A DNA stretch of 64,000 nucleotides from Streptomyces barringtoniae (lineage in GTDB: Bacteria > Actinomycetota > Actinomycetes > Streptomycetales > Streptomycetaceae). The notes under the pieces are model-generated. The model was not told where the DNA came from and did no database searches. It was given only the letters and a program-made list of their open reading frames with translations. The stretch spans positions 62,001-126,000 of the forward strand of contig NZ_JAJHNP010000020.1 in assembly GCF_020819595.1 (NCBI RefSeq). Reading direction: 5' to 3'. Below, piece by piece: positions 20,822-29,361 of the stretch; position 1 is the first letter of the stretch, and the number at the start of each line of letters is the position of its first letter. Position numbers and translations under genes: made by a program.

Positions 20822-21703
20822 TCAGCTCTTACGGCGTCGGGCCACCGTCACCGCTCCGGCCCCGAGCAGCACCAGCGCCATCGCGCCACCCGCGATGTAC
20901 GGGGTCGCGGAGCTGCCGCCGGTCTCCGCGAGGTCCTGTCTGGCTCCCTGAGGCTTCACGTCGGCGGCCGGGTCGTGGCTCGGCACCGGGTGTCCGGTGG
21001 GCGGGGCCGCCGGGGACTCGCAGGTCGCCCTGGCCAGGGTGACCGTGCCCTCGACATCGGCGACGTTGAGCTTCAACGGGTTGACGGAGACCTTGAGTTC
21101 GAGGGCGGTGGCGGCGGCGGTGCGGGTCGTGGTGCTGCGCCGGGCGAGGTCGAGGCGGACCTCGCCGACGCCGGGCACCTTCACCTCGGTCGGGCCGCCG
21201 GCGGTGAGGGTGACGCGCTTGCCGAGGACGGTGACGGCGCCGAGGACGTTCGCGGAGGCGGCCGGTGCCCTGCCGGCCTCGCAGGTCGCGTCGGCGGTGA
21301 CCGTGCCGACCTCGATCAGGGACAGCAGGGGCAGGCCGGGGACGTGCAGCCTCGCGTGGACGAGCCGGACCGAGCCCTCGGCGCGCTGAGCGGTCACGGT
21401 GGCCTTCGCCGAGGCGACCTCCGCGCCGAGGACCGTGAACGGCTTGCCGCCGGCCACGCCGTCGAGCCGGGCGGTCAGAGCTGTCCTGTCGGCGCTCCGC
21501 GGTGCCTGGACCTCGTTGAGGGAGACCGCGAGCGGGACGTCGACGGTCTTGTTGAGCAGGGACACGTCGAGCCCGGTGCGCAGGACGACGGCGGAGGCGC
21601 GACCGTGGTCACCGGTCGCGTGCGCGGCGCCCGCGCCCAGGGCCGCGGGAGCCGCGGCCAGGGCGGTGACCGTCGCCACGGTGGCGAGACGGCGTGCGGA
21701 CAT
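20822..21703 (-). CDS. Secreted cell-wall-anchored protein with LAETG sorting signal
   Basis: The protein has a signal peptide (Arg-Arg, hydrophobic core, AHA cleavage site), a long Ala/Val/Thr-rich body of unknown fold with scattered Cys, a Pro-rich spacer, and at the end LAETGGSS, one transmembrane helix and RRRKS. LAxTG is the motif used by class E sortases in Streptomyces, so it should be covalently linked to peptidoglycan. From the ATG at 21703 it has about 293 residues. An upstream TTG at 21724 or a longer frame to 21778 is possible because no clear ribosome site precedes 21703. Confidence 0.85.
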   Translation of the reverse strand: MSARRLATVATVTALAAAPAALGAGAAHATGDHGRASAVVLRTGLDVSLLNKTVDVPLAVSLNEVQAPRSADRTALTARLDGVAGGKPFTVLGAEVASAKATVTAQRAEGSVRLVHARLHVPGLPLLSLIEVGTVTADATCEAGRAPAASANVLGAVTVLGKRVTLTAGGPTEVKVPGVGEVRLDLARRSTTTRTAAATALELKVSVNPLKLNVADVEGTVTLARATCESPAAPPTGHPVPSHDPAADVKPQGARQDLAETGGSSATPYIAGGAMALVLLGAGAVTVARRRKS

Positions 21704-21882
21704 ACGGAAGTTGTTGCTGTTCAAGGCGGTGGGACCCCCAGTGGGAACATGCTTGGGACCCGTCAACCTTGTACGCACTGTGGGTGAACGGTCAGCGATC
21801 CTGGGTCACTTCACTCAAACGTGGATTTCCCGCACGCCGATTCGAATCATCGGGCACAGGCGTTCCCTCAGCCCCCGCGCCG

Positions 21883-22974
21883 CTACTCGACCACCATCCC
21901 GTTGAGCACCACCCGGCGTGGCGCCGCCAGCACCCGGACGTCGGCGCGCGGGTCGCTCTCGTACACCACCAGGTCGGCCGGGGCGCCCTCCTCCAGGCCG
22001 GGGCGGCCGAGCCAGGCGCGGGCGCCCCAGCTGGTCGCGGACAGGGCCTGGACCGGCGGGATGCCCGCGGTGACCAGCTCGGCGACCTCCTCCGCGACCA
22101 GGCCGTGGGCCAGCGAGCCGCCGGCGTCCGTGCCGACGAACACCGGGATCCCGGCGTCGTAGGCGCCGCGCACGGTGTCGTAGCGGCGCTCGTGCAGCCT
22201 GCGCATGTGCGCGGACCAGCGCGGGAACCTGGTGTCGCCGCCGGCCGCGAGCCGCGGGAAGGTGGCGATGTTGACGAGGGTGGGGACGATCGCGACCCCG
22301 CGCTCGGCGAAGAGCGGGATCAGGTCGTCGGTCAGGCCGGTCGCGTGCTCGATGCAGTCGATGCCCGACTCGACCAGGTCGCGCAGGGAGCTCCCGGCGA
22401 AGCAGTGCGCGGTGACGCGGGCGCCGAGCCGGTGGGCCTCGGCGATGGCCGCCTCCACCACCCCGCGGGGCCAGCAGGGGGTGAGGTCGCCGAGGTCGCG
22501 GTCGATCCAGTCGCCGACCAGCTTGACCCAGCCGTCGCCGCGCCGGGCCTCCTGGGCGACGTAGGCGACCAGGTCGTCCGGTTCGATCTCCCAGGCGTAG
22601 TTGCGGATGTAGCGGCGGGTGCGCGCGATGTGCCGGCCGGCCCGGATGATCTTCGGCAGGTCCTCGCGGTCGTCGACCCAGCGCGTGTCGGAGGGCGAGC
22701 CGGCGTCCCGGATCAGCAGGGTGCCCGCCTCCCGGTCGGTGAGGGCCTGCTTCTCGGCGGTGGCGGCGTCGACCGGGCCGTCCGTGCCGAGGCCCACATG
22801 GCAGTGCGCGTCGACCAGGCCGGGCAGCGCCCAGCCCTCGACGGTACGGACGTCCCGGGCCCCGGCGGGGCGGTCGTGGGTCACCCGGCCCCCGACCACC
22901 CACAGCTCGTCGCGGACGTCCTCGGGTCCGACGAGGACCCTCCCCTTCACGTGCAGCACGGCGCCATCGCTCAT
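21883..22974 (-). CDS. Amidohydrolase (metal-dependent, imidazolonepropionase-like)
   Basis: The 363-residue protein has the amidohydrolase metal motifs in order: DAHCHVG (HxH), WVKLVGDW (possible bridging Lys), VTAHCFAG, CIEHATG and FVGTDAGG. These enzymes hydrolyse C-N bonds in cyclic amides or dipeptides; the substrate here is unknown. AAGGTG lies seven nt before the ATG at 22974, preferred to one three codons earlier. It lies just downstream of a polar amino-acid ABC operon in the same direction, so the substrate may be imported by that system. Confidence 0.85.
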   Translation of the reverse strand: MSDGAVLHVKGRVLVGPEDVRDELWVVGGRVTHDRPAGARDVRTVEGWALPGLVDAHCHVGLGTDGPVDAATAEKQALTDREAGTLLIRDAGSPSDTRWVDDREDLPKIIRAGRHIARTRRYIRNYAWEIEPDDLVAYVAQEARRGDGWVKLVGDWIDRDLGDLTPCWPRGVVEAAIAEAHRLGARVTAHCFAGSSLRDLVESGIDCIEHATGLTDDLIPLFAERGVAIVPTLVNIATFPRLAAGGDTRFPRWSAHMRRLHERRYDTVRGAYDAGIPVFVGTDAGGSLAHGLVAEEVAELVTAGIPPVQALSATSWGARAWLGRPGLEEGAPADLVVYESDPRADVRVLAAPRRVVLNGMVVE

Positions 22975-22992
22975 GTACTGCACCTTAATGAG

Positions 22993-23787
22993 CTACTGCT
23001 CGGGCCCGCCCAGCTGGTCCGAGATCTCCTCCTCGACCTCGGCCATCGCCGGGTCGAGCAGGCGGGAGAGGAAGTGGCGGGTGCGCTCGTGCCGCGGGTC
23101 GCCGATGACCTGCTCGGGGCTGCCGTCCTCGACGATCACGCCGCCGTCCATGAAGACGACCCGGTCGGCGACCTCGCGGGCGAAGGTCATCTCGTGGGTG
23201 ACGACCATCATCGTCATGCCCTCGCGAGCGAGCATGCGCATGACGGCGAGGACGTCGCCGACCAGTTCCGGGTCGAGGGCGGACGTCGGCTCGTCGAAGA
23301 GCATGACCTCCGGGCCCATCGCCAGCGCCCGGGCGATCGCCACACGCTGCTGCTGGCCGCCGGAGAGGGAGGAGGGGTAGGCCTCCGCCTTCTCGGCCAG
23401 GCCGACGCGGGCCAGGTTCTCGGCGGCGACCTTCGCGGCCTTCGCCTTGTCCCGCCCGAGCACCCTGCGCTGCGGCAGCGTGAGGTTCTCGGTGACGCTG
23501 AGGTGCGGGAAGAGGTTGAACTGCTGGAAGACCATGCCGATCCGGCGGCGTACGGCGTCGATGTCGACGTCCGGGTCGGTCAGCTCGGTGCCGCCGACGA
23601 AGACCTGCCCCTCGGTGGGCTCCTCCAGCAGGTTCACACAGCGCAGCAGCGTGGACTTGCCGGAGCCGGAGGGGCCGATGACGCAGACGACCTCGCCCTG
23701 GTTGATCTCCAGGTCGATGCCGCGCAGGACGTGGTTGTCGCCGAAGGACTTGTGCAGGTCCCGGACGCGGATCTCGGGGCTGGTCAC
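22993..23787 (-). CDS. Polar amino-acid ABC transporter ATP-binding protein
   Basis: From GTG at 23787 the product has 264 residues with Walker A GPSGSGKST, Q-loop VFQQFNLFPH, signature LSGGQQQR, Walker B VMLFDEPTSALD and the H-loop THEM. The pattern is that of GlnQ/HisP ATPases of polar amino-acid uptake systems. Its start overlaps the permease stop (GTGA). An acidic C-terminal tail follows the core. A longer open frame upstream is a shadow of the permease. Confidence 0.95.
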   Translation of the reverse strand: MTSPEIRVRDLHKSFGDNHVLRGIDLEINQGEVVCVIGPSGSGKSTLLRCVNLLEEPTEGQVFVGGTELTDPDVDIDAVRRRIGMVFQQFNLFPHLSVTENLTLPQRRVLGRDKAKAAKVAAENLARVGLAEKAEAYPSSLSGGQQQRVAIARALAMGPEVMLFDEPTSALDPELVGDVLAVMRMLAREGMTMMVVTHEMTFAREVADRVVFMDGGVIVEDGSPEQVIGDPRHERTRHFLSRLLDPAMAEVEEEISDQLGGPEQ

Positions 23788-24617
23788 TTGATCTCCTTCT
23801 GGGCCTTGGCCTCCAGACGGCGGGCGACGAAGCCGAGCGGGATGGTGACCAGCAGGTAGCACAGGCCCGCGACCAGGATCGGCGTGGAGTTGGCGGTCGT
23901 ACTGGCCAGGTCCCGGCCGAACTTGGACAGTTCGCGCTCCTCCAGGGTCACGCCGAGCAGCAGCACCAGCGAGGAGTCCTTGAAGAGCATGATCAGCTCG
24001 TTGGTGAGCGGCGGGAGGATGATCCGGAACGCCTGCGGGATGATGATGGAGATCATCGCGCGGGCGGGCGAGAAGCCCAGCGAACGCGCCGCCTCCATCT
24101 GCCCCTTGGGCACCGCCTGGATGCCGGCGCGGAACGTCTCCGCCATGTAGGCGGCCCCGATGAGTCCGAGGCCGAGGGCGCCCTTGCCGTAGGTGCCGCC
24201 GGGGATCTCCGTGCCCGGGAAGGCCAGCGGGACGGCGACCGCGATGAAGACGAAGATCAGCAGGGCGGGCAGGCCGCGGAAGATCTCGATGTAGATGCCG
24301 GCCACCCAGCGGTACGGCCCCACGGAGGACAGCCGCATCAACGCGATGACCAGGCCGAGCACCAGCCCGAGGACGAAGCCGGACACCGTGAACAGGACGG
24401 TGTTCTTCAGCGCCAGCGTGATGACGTCCGGCCACATCTGCTGGGCGATGCCGCCCTGCGCGAACTGGTTCTGCAGCCGGCCCCAGTCCGCCGAGACCGC
24501 GATGGCGATCACGGCGGCGACGAAGACGACGTACTGGATGCCGCGCGACAGCCGGCGCTTCTGGCGCCGCGTCAGCCCCTTCTTCCTCGGCTGGAGTCGT
24601 ACGTCCGTATCGGTCAT
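23784..24617 (-). CDS. Polar amino-acid ABC transporter permease
   Basis: The 277-residue integral membrane protein has a cytoplasmic basic start (RRQKRRLSRG), about five to six helices and the EAA loop MEAARSLGFSPARAMISIIIPQ-type segment before LPPLTNELI. It belongs to the HisM/GlnP type. The ATG at 24617 overlaps the stop of the binding-protein gene. With one permease gene only, the channel is presumably a homodimer. Confidence 0.94.
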   Translation of the reverse strand: MTDTDVRLQPRKKGLTRRQKRRLSRGIQYVVFVAAVIAIAVSADWGRLQNQFAQGGIAQQMWPDVITLALKNTVLFTVSGFVLGLVLGLVIALMRLSSVGPYRWVAGIYIEIFRGLPALLIFVFIAVAVPLAFPGTEIPGGTYGKGALGLGLIGAAYMAETFRAGIQAVPKGQMEAARSLGFSPARAMISIIIPQAFRIILPPLTNELIMLFKDSSLVLLLGVTLEERELSKFGRDLASTTANSTPILVAGLCYLLVTIPLGFVARRLEAKAQKEIK

Positions 24618-25465
24618 GAGGCGGCGGGAGAGGCCACGGAGGCCTTGTACGGGCCGATCCACTGCTCGTAGATCTTCTTGTAGGTGCCGTCGGCCTTGGC
24701 GTCCTTGAGGGCCTTGTCGATGGCCTCGCGCAGCGCCGTGTTGCCCTTCTTGACCGTGAAGCCGTACTGCTCGCCGGTCTTCAGGTTGTCGACGACCTTG
24801 AACTTGTCGGCGTTGGCCTTGTCCTTCAGCCAGCCCTGGACGACCGGGTAGTCGATGACGACGGCCTGGACCTGGCCGGTGCGCAGGCCGTTGAGGACCG
24901 CGTCGGAGGACTCGAAGGAGATCGGGTCGTAGCCCTTGCCCTTGACGTAGTCCTCGCCGGTGGTCTGCGCCTGGGCACCGAGCTTCTTGCCCTTGGCCTT
25001 GACGTCGGCGAGGGAGTTGATGCCGCTGTTCTTGTCGACGAGGACGGCCTGGGTGGCCTCGAAGTACGGGTCGGAGAAGTCGACGTTCTTCTTGCGCTCG
25101 GGCGTGATCGTCATGCCCGCGGCGGCCAGGTCGCACTGGCCGGAGTTCAGGAAGGCGCCGGTCTTGAAGTTCTCGAACGGCGTGTCGACGATCTGCTGCT
25201 TGACGCCGAGGTTCTTGGCGACGAGGTCGATGAGGGAGACGTCGAAGCCCTGCACCTTGCCGTTGATCTCCGACTGGAACGGCGGGTAGGGCAGGTGGGT
25301 GCAGGTGGTCAGCTGACCGGCCTTGACGAGGTGGACCCCCTTGACGGTGGCACCGCCGCTCCCCCCGTTGCCGTTCGAGGAGCAGCCGGCCACGACGAGG
25401 ACCAGCCCGGCGGTCGCGGTGGTGGCAGCCAGGAGGCGGGTCCGGCGTCCGAGGAGCGTTTTCAT
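24614..25465 (-). CDS. Amino-acid-binding lipoprotein of ABC importer
   Basis: The 283-residue protein has a lipoprotein signal (basic start, hydrophobic core, lipobox VVAGC at residues 24-28) and a family 3 solute-binding domain: PYPPFQSEINGKVQGFDV, FKTGAFLNSGQCDLAAAGMTIT and DFSDPYFEA. It should deliver a polar amino acid or a related small molecule to the permease. It is the first gene of the operon and is divergent from the PLP enzyme. The ligand cannot be read from sequence. Confidence 0.94.
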   Translation of the reverse strand: MKTLLGRRTRLLAATTATAGLVLVVAGCSSNGNGGSGGATVKGVHLVKAGQLTTCTHLPYPPFQSEINGKVQGFDVSLIDLVAKNLGVKQQIVDTPFENFKTGAFLNSGQCDLAAAGMTITPERKKNVDFSDPYFEATQAVLVDKNSGINSLADVKAKGKKLGAQAQTTGEDYVKGKGYDPISFESSDAVLNGLRTGQVQAVVIDYPVVQGWLKDKANADKFKVVDNLKTGEQYGFTVKKGNTALREAIDKALKDAKADGTYKKIYEQWIGPYKASVASPAAS

Positions 25466-25515
25466 GGGGGGATCTTCTCTGTGGGGAAACTGGGGGTTCT
25501 GATTATAAGGAAGAG

Positions 25516-25530
25516 TTTGAGACTCTCAAA
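25516..25530. promoter_or_regulatory. Palindromic operator candidate between divergent operons
   Basis: TTTGAGA C TCTCAAA is a perfect 7-bp inverted repeat with a single-base centre. It lies in an AT-rich patch (GATTATAAGG upstream, AATTAAACC downstream) between the ABC importer and the PLP enzyme, where promoters for both directions are expected. No regulator gene is adjacent. The dyad is certain; the function is inferred. Confidence 0.55.
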
Positions 25531-25616
25531 TTAAACCGATGGTTACGACAGCGTTGGACCTAAGATCGGTGGAGTTGCCCCCGGACATCGACCCCGAGAA
25601 CGAAGAGAGCGCCGCC

Positions 25617-26660
25617 GTGACCCACCCGTTCCTGGACCTGCCCCCGCTGAGCGCCGAACGCTTCGCCGCCATCGAGGACGGGGTGGCCCGGCTGCTGGAC
25701 ACGCGGCAGGACGTGCTGATCACGCAGGGCGAGGCGCTGCTGCCGCTGGAGGGGGCGATCCGCGCGGCGGCCGGTCCGGGCACGGTGGCCCTGAACGTGA
25801 TCACGGGCCCCTACGGGCAGACCTTCGGCAACTGGCTCCGGGACGCGGGTGCGACCGTGTACGACCTCTCCGTGCCCTTCCACACGGCGGTGACCGCCGA
25901 CCGGATGCGGGAGGCGTTCGCCGAGCACCCGGAGATCGACTTCGTGTCGCTGGTGCACGCCGAGGCGGCGACCGGCAACACCAACCCGGTCGCGGAGATC
26001 GGCGAGGCGGTACGGGAGCAGGGCGCACTGTTCTACCTGGACGCGGTCGCCTCCGTGGGCGCGGAACCGGTGCTCCCGGACGCGTGGGGTGTGGACCTGT
26101 GCGTGATCGGCGCGCAGAAGGCGATGGGCGGCCCGGCGGGGGTGTCGGCGATCTCGGTGAGCGAGCGGGCGTGGGCCCGGATGGCGGCCAACCCCCGCGC
26201 GCCGCGCCGTTCCTACCTGTCCCTGCTGGACTGGAAGGAGCGCTGGCTGGACGCCGGCCGCAGGGCGCTGCCGCACGCTCCGGCGCAGCTGGAGATGCTG
26301 GCGCTGGAGGCCTGTCTGGAGCGGATCGAGTCGGTGGGTCTGGATGCGGTGATGGACCGGCATCGCAGCGCGGCGCTGGCCGCGCGGGCGGGTGCGGTCG
26401 CCCTGGGCGGGGGCCTTGAGCCCTATGTGCGCGAGGCCGCGGACGCGGCGCCGGTGGCCACGACGCTTCGGGTGCCGTCGGGGGTGGTGGCGTCGGAGGT
26501 GGTGGCCCGGGCGCTGGAGAGCGACGCGACGCTGCCGATCGCCGCCGGCGGCGGGGTGCTGGCCAAGGAGATGATCCGGGTCAACCATTACGGGCCGGAC
26601 GCTTCGCCGGAGACCGTGCGGAGGTGTCTGGCGGCGATCGGTGCGGCGCTCGGCGTCTGA
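25617..26660 (+). CDS. Class V PLP-dependent aminotransferase-like enzyme
   Basis: The fold-type I PLP enzyme has the Schiff-base Lys in IGAQKAMGGPAGVS, preceded by FYLDAVASVGAEP, in the style of alanine-glyoxylate or serine-pyruvate aminotransferases. From the GTG at 25617, preceded by GAAGAGAG, it has 347 residues; the ATG at 25539 would add 26 residues unlike other members and lacks a ribosome site. It is divergent from the amino-acid importer, so it may process the imported compound. Confidence 0.83.
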   Translation: MTHPFLDLPPLSAERFAAIEDGVARLLDTRQDVLITQGEALLPLEGAIRAAAGPGTVALNVITGPYGQTFGNWLRDAGATVYDLSVPFHTAVTADRMREAFAEHPEIDFVSLVHAEAATGNTNPVAEIGEAVREQGALFYLDAVASVGAEPVLPDAWGVDLCVIGAQKAMGGPAGVSAISVSERAWARMAANPRAPRRSYLSLLDWKERWLDAGRRALPHAPAQLEMLALEACLERIESVGLDAVMDRHRSAALAARAGAVALGGGLEPYVREAADAAPVATTLRVPSGVVASEVVARALESDATLPIAAGGGVLAKEMIRVNHYGPDASPETVRRCLAAIGAALGV

Positions 26661-26705
26661 GGTCTGCCGGGTACCGGTGTCAGTGGTCCGTGTCACCCTG
26701 CTCGC

Positions 26706-27236
26706 ATGACCACACCACAGGCACCCCACACCCTCCCCGACGGCCGCCCCATCCCCCTCCTGACCGGCCCCGAGCGCCCCATGCTGGAGAGCTGGCTGGA
26801 CTTTCACCGGGCCACGCTGGAGCTGAAGTGCCGGGGTCTGGACGACGCGCAGGTGCGGCAGGCCTCCGCCGAGCCTTCGTCGCTGACGCTGCTCGGGCTC
26901 GTGCAGCACCTCGCCGAGGTCGAACGCACATGGTTCCAGCGGGTGCTGGCCGGGCTGGACGTGCCGCCGGTGTTCGAGGAGGAGACGGGGTACGTCCTCG
27001 ATCCGCGGCGGGGGCTCGAAGAGGCGCTGGGCGCGTGGCGGCGGGAGGTCGCGCGTGGCCGGGAGCTGCTGGCCGGGCGGTCCCTGGAGGACACCGGGCG
27101 GATCGTGGACGAACCGATGACCGGCGTCGAGGTCAGCGTGCGCTGGGTGCTGATCCACCTCATCGAGGAGTACGCCCGCCACAACGGGCATGCCGACATT
27201 CTGCGTGAACGAATCGACGGAACCACCGGAGCCTGA
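26706..27236 (+). CDS. DinB-like / DUF664 protein
   Basis: The 176-residue protein has the DinB four-helix-bundle pattern with candidate metal-site histidines in LVQHLAEVERTWF and in HLIEEYARHNGHADILRE, as in DUF664 proteins of actinobacteria. Relatives include mycothiol- or bacillithiol-dependent transferases and hydrolases, but DUF664 members are mostly uncharacterised. It starts 45 nt after the aminotransferase stop in the same direction and may share the transcript. Confidence 0.8.
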   Translation: MTTPQAPHTLPDGRPIPLLTGPERPMLESWLDFHRATLELKCRGLDDAQVRQASAEPSSLTLLGLVQHLAEVERTWFQRVLAGLDVPPVFEEETGYVLDPRRGLEEALGAWRREVARGRELLAGRSLEDTGRIVDEPMTGVEVSVRWVLIHLIEEYARHNGHADILRERIDGTTGA

Positions 27237-27321
27237 ATTCATTATTCAGTTCAGTTTCACAATTTCTGCCAATTCTGTCGGCGGTAGCTTCCCATCTTCT
27301 CCTGCCCGCTTTTTGCAAGCC

Positions 27322-27359
27322 TAAACGGGGAAGTTTCCTGGCGGTTTTTTGACGGTTTC
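27322..27359 (-). promoter_or_regulatory. GlnR-like boxes overlapping the ectABCD -35 region
   Basis: On the + strand GTTTC (27333), GTTTT (27344) and GTTTC (27355) start exactly 11 bp apart, which reads on the minus strand as GAAAC-n6-AAAAC-n6-GAAAC. Streptomyces GlnR sites are 5-mer boxes (gTnAc, GaAAc) separated by 6 nt. TTGACG (27349-27354), a possible -35 for ectA, lies inside the array, so binding should repress. GlnR repression of ectABCD is reported for S. coelicolor. The 262-bp gap before ectA otherwise holds AT-rich leader DNA. Confidence 0.6.
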
Positions 27360-27395
27360 CGTGGTGTGACACACTCCACAGCACTGCCGTTCTGT

Positions 27396-27420
27396 CCCGA
27401 TTTGATGCGGGTCAATCGGG
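27396..27420 (+). promoter_or_regulatory. Hairpin or dyad in the ectA leader
   Basis: CCCGATTTGA (27396-27405) pairs with TCAATCGGG (27412-27420) with one bulged T and a six-base loop TGCGGG. It lies 79 nt before the ectA start, inside the expected 5' leader. It could be an operator dyad or an RNA hairpin; the sequence alone does not decide. Confidence 0.35.
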
Positions 27421-27498
27421 GCATTTCGCCGCACCCTCTGTACGGCGCAGCGACAGCGGCCGTGCATTTCCTAATTCGCCTCGCTAAATTCGTGCCGC

Positions 27499-28017
27499 AT
27501 GACTGCCGCACCCGCAGACCTGATCGTCGACCAGCCGGCGGTGACGGACGGAGCCACGCTCTGGCGTCTCGCCAAGGACTCGAAAACCCTCGACCTGAAC
27601 TCTTCGTACAGCTATCTGCTGTGGTGCCGGGACTTCGCCGGCACCTCGGCGGTGGCGCGCGGTGCGGACGGGGAGCCGGTCGGTTTCGTCACCGGCTATG
27701 TGCGGCCGGAGCGCCCCCGCACGCTGCTCGTCTGGCAGGTGGCCGTCGACTCCGCCCACCGGGGTCTCGGCATCGCCGCCGCGCTGCTGGACGGGCTGAC
27801 CGCCCGGCTCGCCGCCGAGCGCGGCATCACCGACGTGGAGACCACCATCACCCCGGGCAACACCGCCTCCGAGCGGCTGTTCACCTCGTTCGCCGCCCGG
27901 CACGGCGCGCGGCTGGAGCGCGAGGTGCTGTTCCCCGCCGAGCTGTTCCCGGACGGCCCGCACGATCCCGAAGTCCTCTACCGCATCGGCCCGTTGACCG
28001 ACCCCACCGCCCACTGA
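27499..28017 (+). CDS. ectA: L-2,4-diaminobutyrate N-acetyltransferase
   Basis: The 172-residue GNAT enzyme contains LWRLAKDSKTLDLNSSYSYLLWCRDF, broken here as the EctA substrate region, and the acetyl-CoA loop VDSAHRGLGIAAALLDGL. It acetylates the gamma-amino group of L-2,4-diaminobutyrate. The gene heads the ectABCD operon and is 13 nt upstream of ectB. The ribosome site is weak at the ATG at 27499; leader structure may matter for its expression. Confidence 0.97.
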   Translation: MTAAPADLIVDQPAVTDGATLWRLAKDSKTLDLNSSYSYLLWCRDFAGTSAVARGADGEPVGFVTGYVRPERPRTLLVWQVAVDSAHRGLGIAAALLDGLTARLAAERGITDVETTITPGNTASERLFTSFAARHGARLEREVLFPAELFPDGPHDPEVLYRIGPLTDPTAH

Positions 28018-28030
28018 GGAGCGATTCACC

Positions 28031-29302
28031 GTGACCATCACCCAGCCCGACCTCAGCGTCTTCGAGACCCTCGAGTCCGAGGTGCGCAGCTACTGCCGCG
28101 GCTGGCCCACGGTCTTCGACCGCGCGCAGGGCAGCCGGATGTTCGACGAGGACGGCCATGCCTACCTCGACTTCTTCGCAGGTGCCGGCTCACTCAACTA
28201 CGGCCACAACAACCCGGTACTCAAACGGGCGTTGATCGACTATCTGTCCCGGGACGGAGTGACCCACGGCCTGGACATGTCGACCACGGCCAAGCGGTCC
28301 TTCCTGCAGACCTTCCAGGACCTGGTGCTGCGCCCGCGCGATCTGCCGTACAAGGTCATGTTCCCGGGGCCGACCGGCACCAACGCCGTGGAGTCGGCGC
28401 TGAAGCTGGCCCGCAAGGTGAAGTCGCGCGAGGCGATCGTGTCGTTCACCAACGCCTTCCACGGGATGTCCCTGGGCTCCCTCGCCGTCACCGGCAACGC
28501 CTTCAAGCGGGCCGGCGCCGGAATCCCGCTGGTGCACGGCACGCCGATGCCGTTCGACAACTACTTCGACGGCACGGTCGAGGACTTCCTGTGGTTCGAG
28601 CGGCTGCTGGAGGACCAGGGCTCCGGCCTGAACAAGCCCGCCGCGGTGATCGTGGAGACCGTGCAGGGCGAGGGCGGCATCAACGTGGCCCGGCCCGAGT
28701 GGCTGCGGGCGCTGAAGGAGCTGTGCGAGCGGCAGGACATGCTGCTGATCGTCGACGACATCCAGATGGGGTGCGGGCGGACGGGTGCCTTCTTCTCGTT
28801 CGAGGAGGCCGGGATCACGCCCGACATCGTCACCGTCTCCAAGTCGATCAGCGGCTACGGGCTGCCGATGTCGCTGTGCCTGTTCAAGCCGGAACTGGAC
28901 GTCTGGGAGCCGGGCGAGCACAACGGCACCTTCCGGGGCAACAACCCCGCGTTCGTCACCGCCACCGCGGCGCTGGAGGCGTACTGGACCGACGGCTCGG
29001 CCATGGAGAAGCAGACCCGCGCCCGCGGCGAGCAGGTCGAGCAGGCGCTGATCGCCATCACCGAGGAGAACCTCGCCGACGTCAAGGAGTACCGCGGACG
29101 CGGGCTCGTGTGGGGCATGGAGTTCCACGACAAGGACCGTGCCTCGCGGATCGCGCGGCGGGCCTTCGAACTCGGGCTGCTCATCGAGACGTCCGGCCCG
29201 GAGGGTGAGGTCGTCAAGCTGCTGCCCGCCCTCACCATCACCCCCGACGAGTTGGACGAGGGCCTGAGCGTCGTCGCCCGCGCCGTCCGCGAAACGGTCT
29301 GA
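28031..29302 (+). CDS. ectB: L-2,4-diaminobutyrate:2-oxoglutarate transaminase
   Basis: The 423-residue class III aminotransferase has SFTNAFHGMSLGSLAVTGN, VDDIQMGCGRTGAFFSFE and the PLP Lys271 in TVSKSISGYGLPM. It makes L-2,4-diaminobutyrate from aspartate semialdehyde and glutamate. Length and motifs are standard for EctB, and the start is 13 nt after ectA with a GAGGAG site. Confidence 0.97.
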   Translation: MTITQPDLSVFETLESEVRSYCRGWPTVFDRAQGSRMFDEDGHAYLDFFAGAGSLNYGHNNPVLKRALIDYLSRDGVTHGLDMSTTAKRSFLQTFQDLVLRPRDLPYKVMFPGPTGTNAVESALKLARKVKSREAIVSFTNAFHGMSLGSLAVTGNAFKRAGAGIPLVHGTPMPFDNYFDGTVEDFLWFERLLEDQGSGLNKPAAVIVETVQGEGGINVARPEWLRALKELCERQDMLLIVDDIQMGCGRTGAFFSFEEAGITPDIVTVSKSISGYGLPMSLCLFKPELDVWEPGEHNGTFRGNNPAFVTATAALEAYWTDGSAMEKQTRARGEQVEQALIAITEENLADVKEYRGRGLVWGMEFHDKDRASRIARRAFELGLLIETSGPEGEVVKLLPALTITPDELDEGLSVVARAVRETV

Positions 29303-29361
29303 CCGACCGTCTGGTCAGCCCCTGATCAACCCTCTGATCAACCCGGAGAGAGAACCCCACC

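Noticed and set aside
21694..23859. 721-codon plus-strand open frame
   Set aside because: Antisense to the amidohydrolase and ABC ATPase genes, which have complete motif sets.
27361..27379. Imperfect palindrome GTGG-TGTG-ACA-CACT-CCAC in the ectA leader
   Set aside because: One mismatch and no known regulator consensus; less convincing than the 11-bp-phased boxes next to it.
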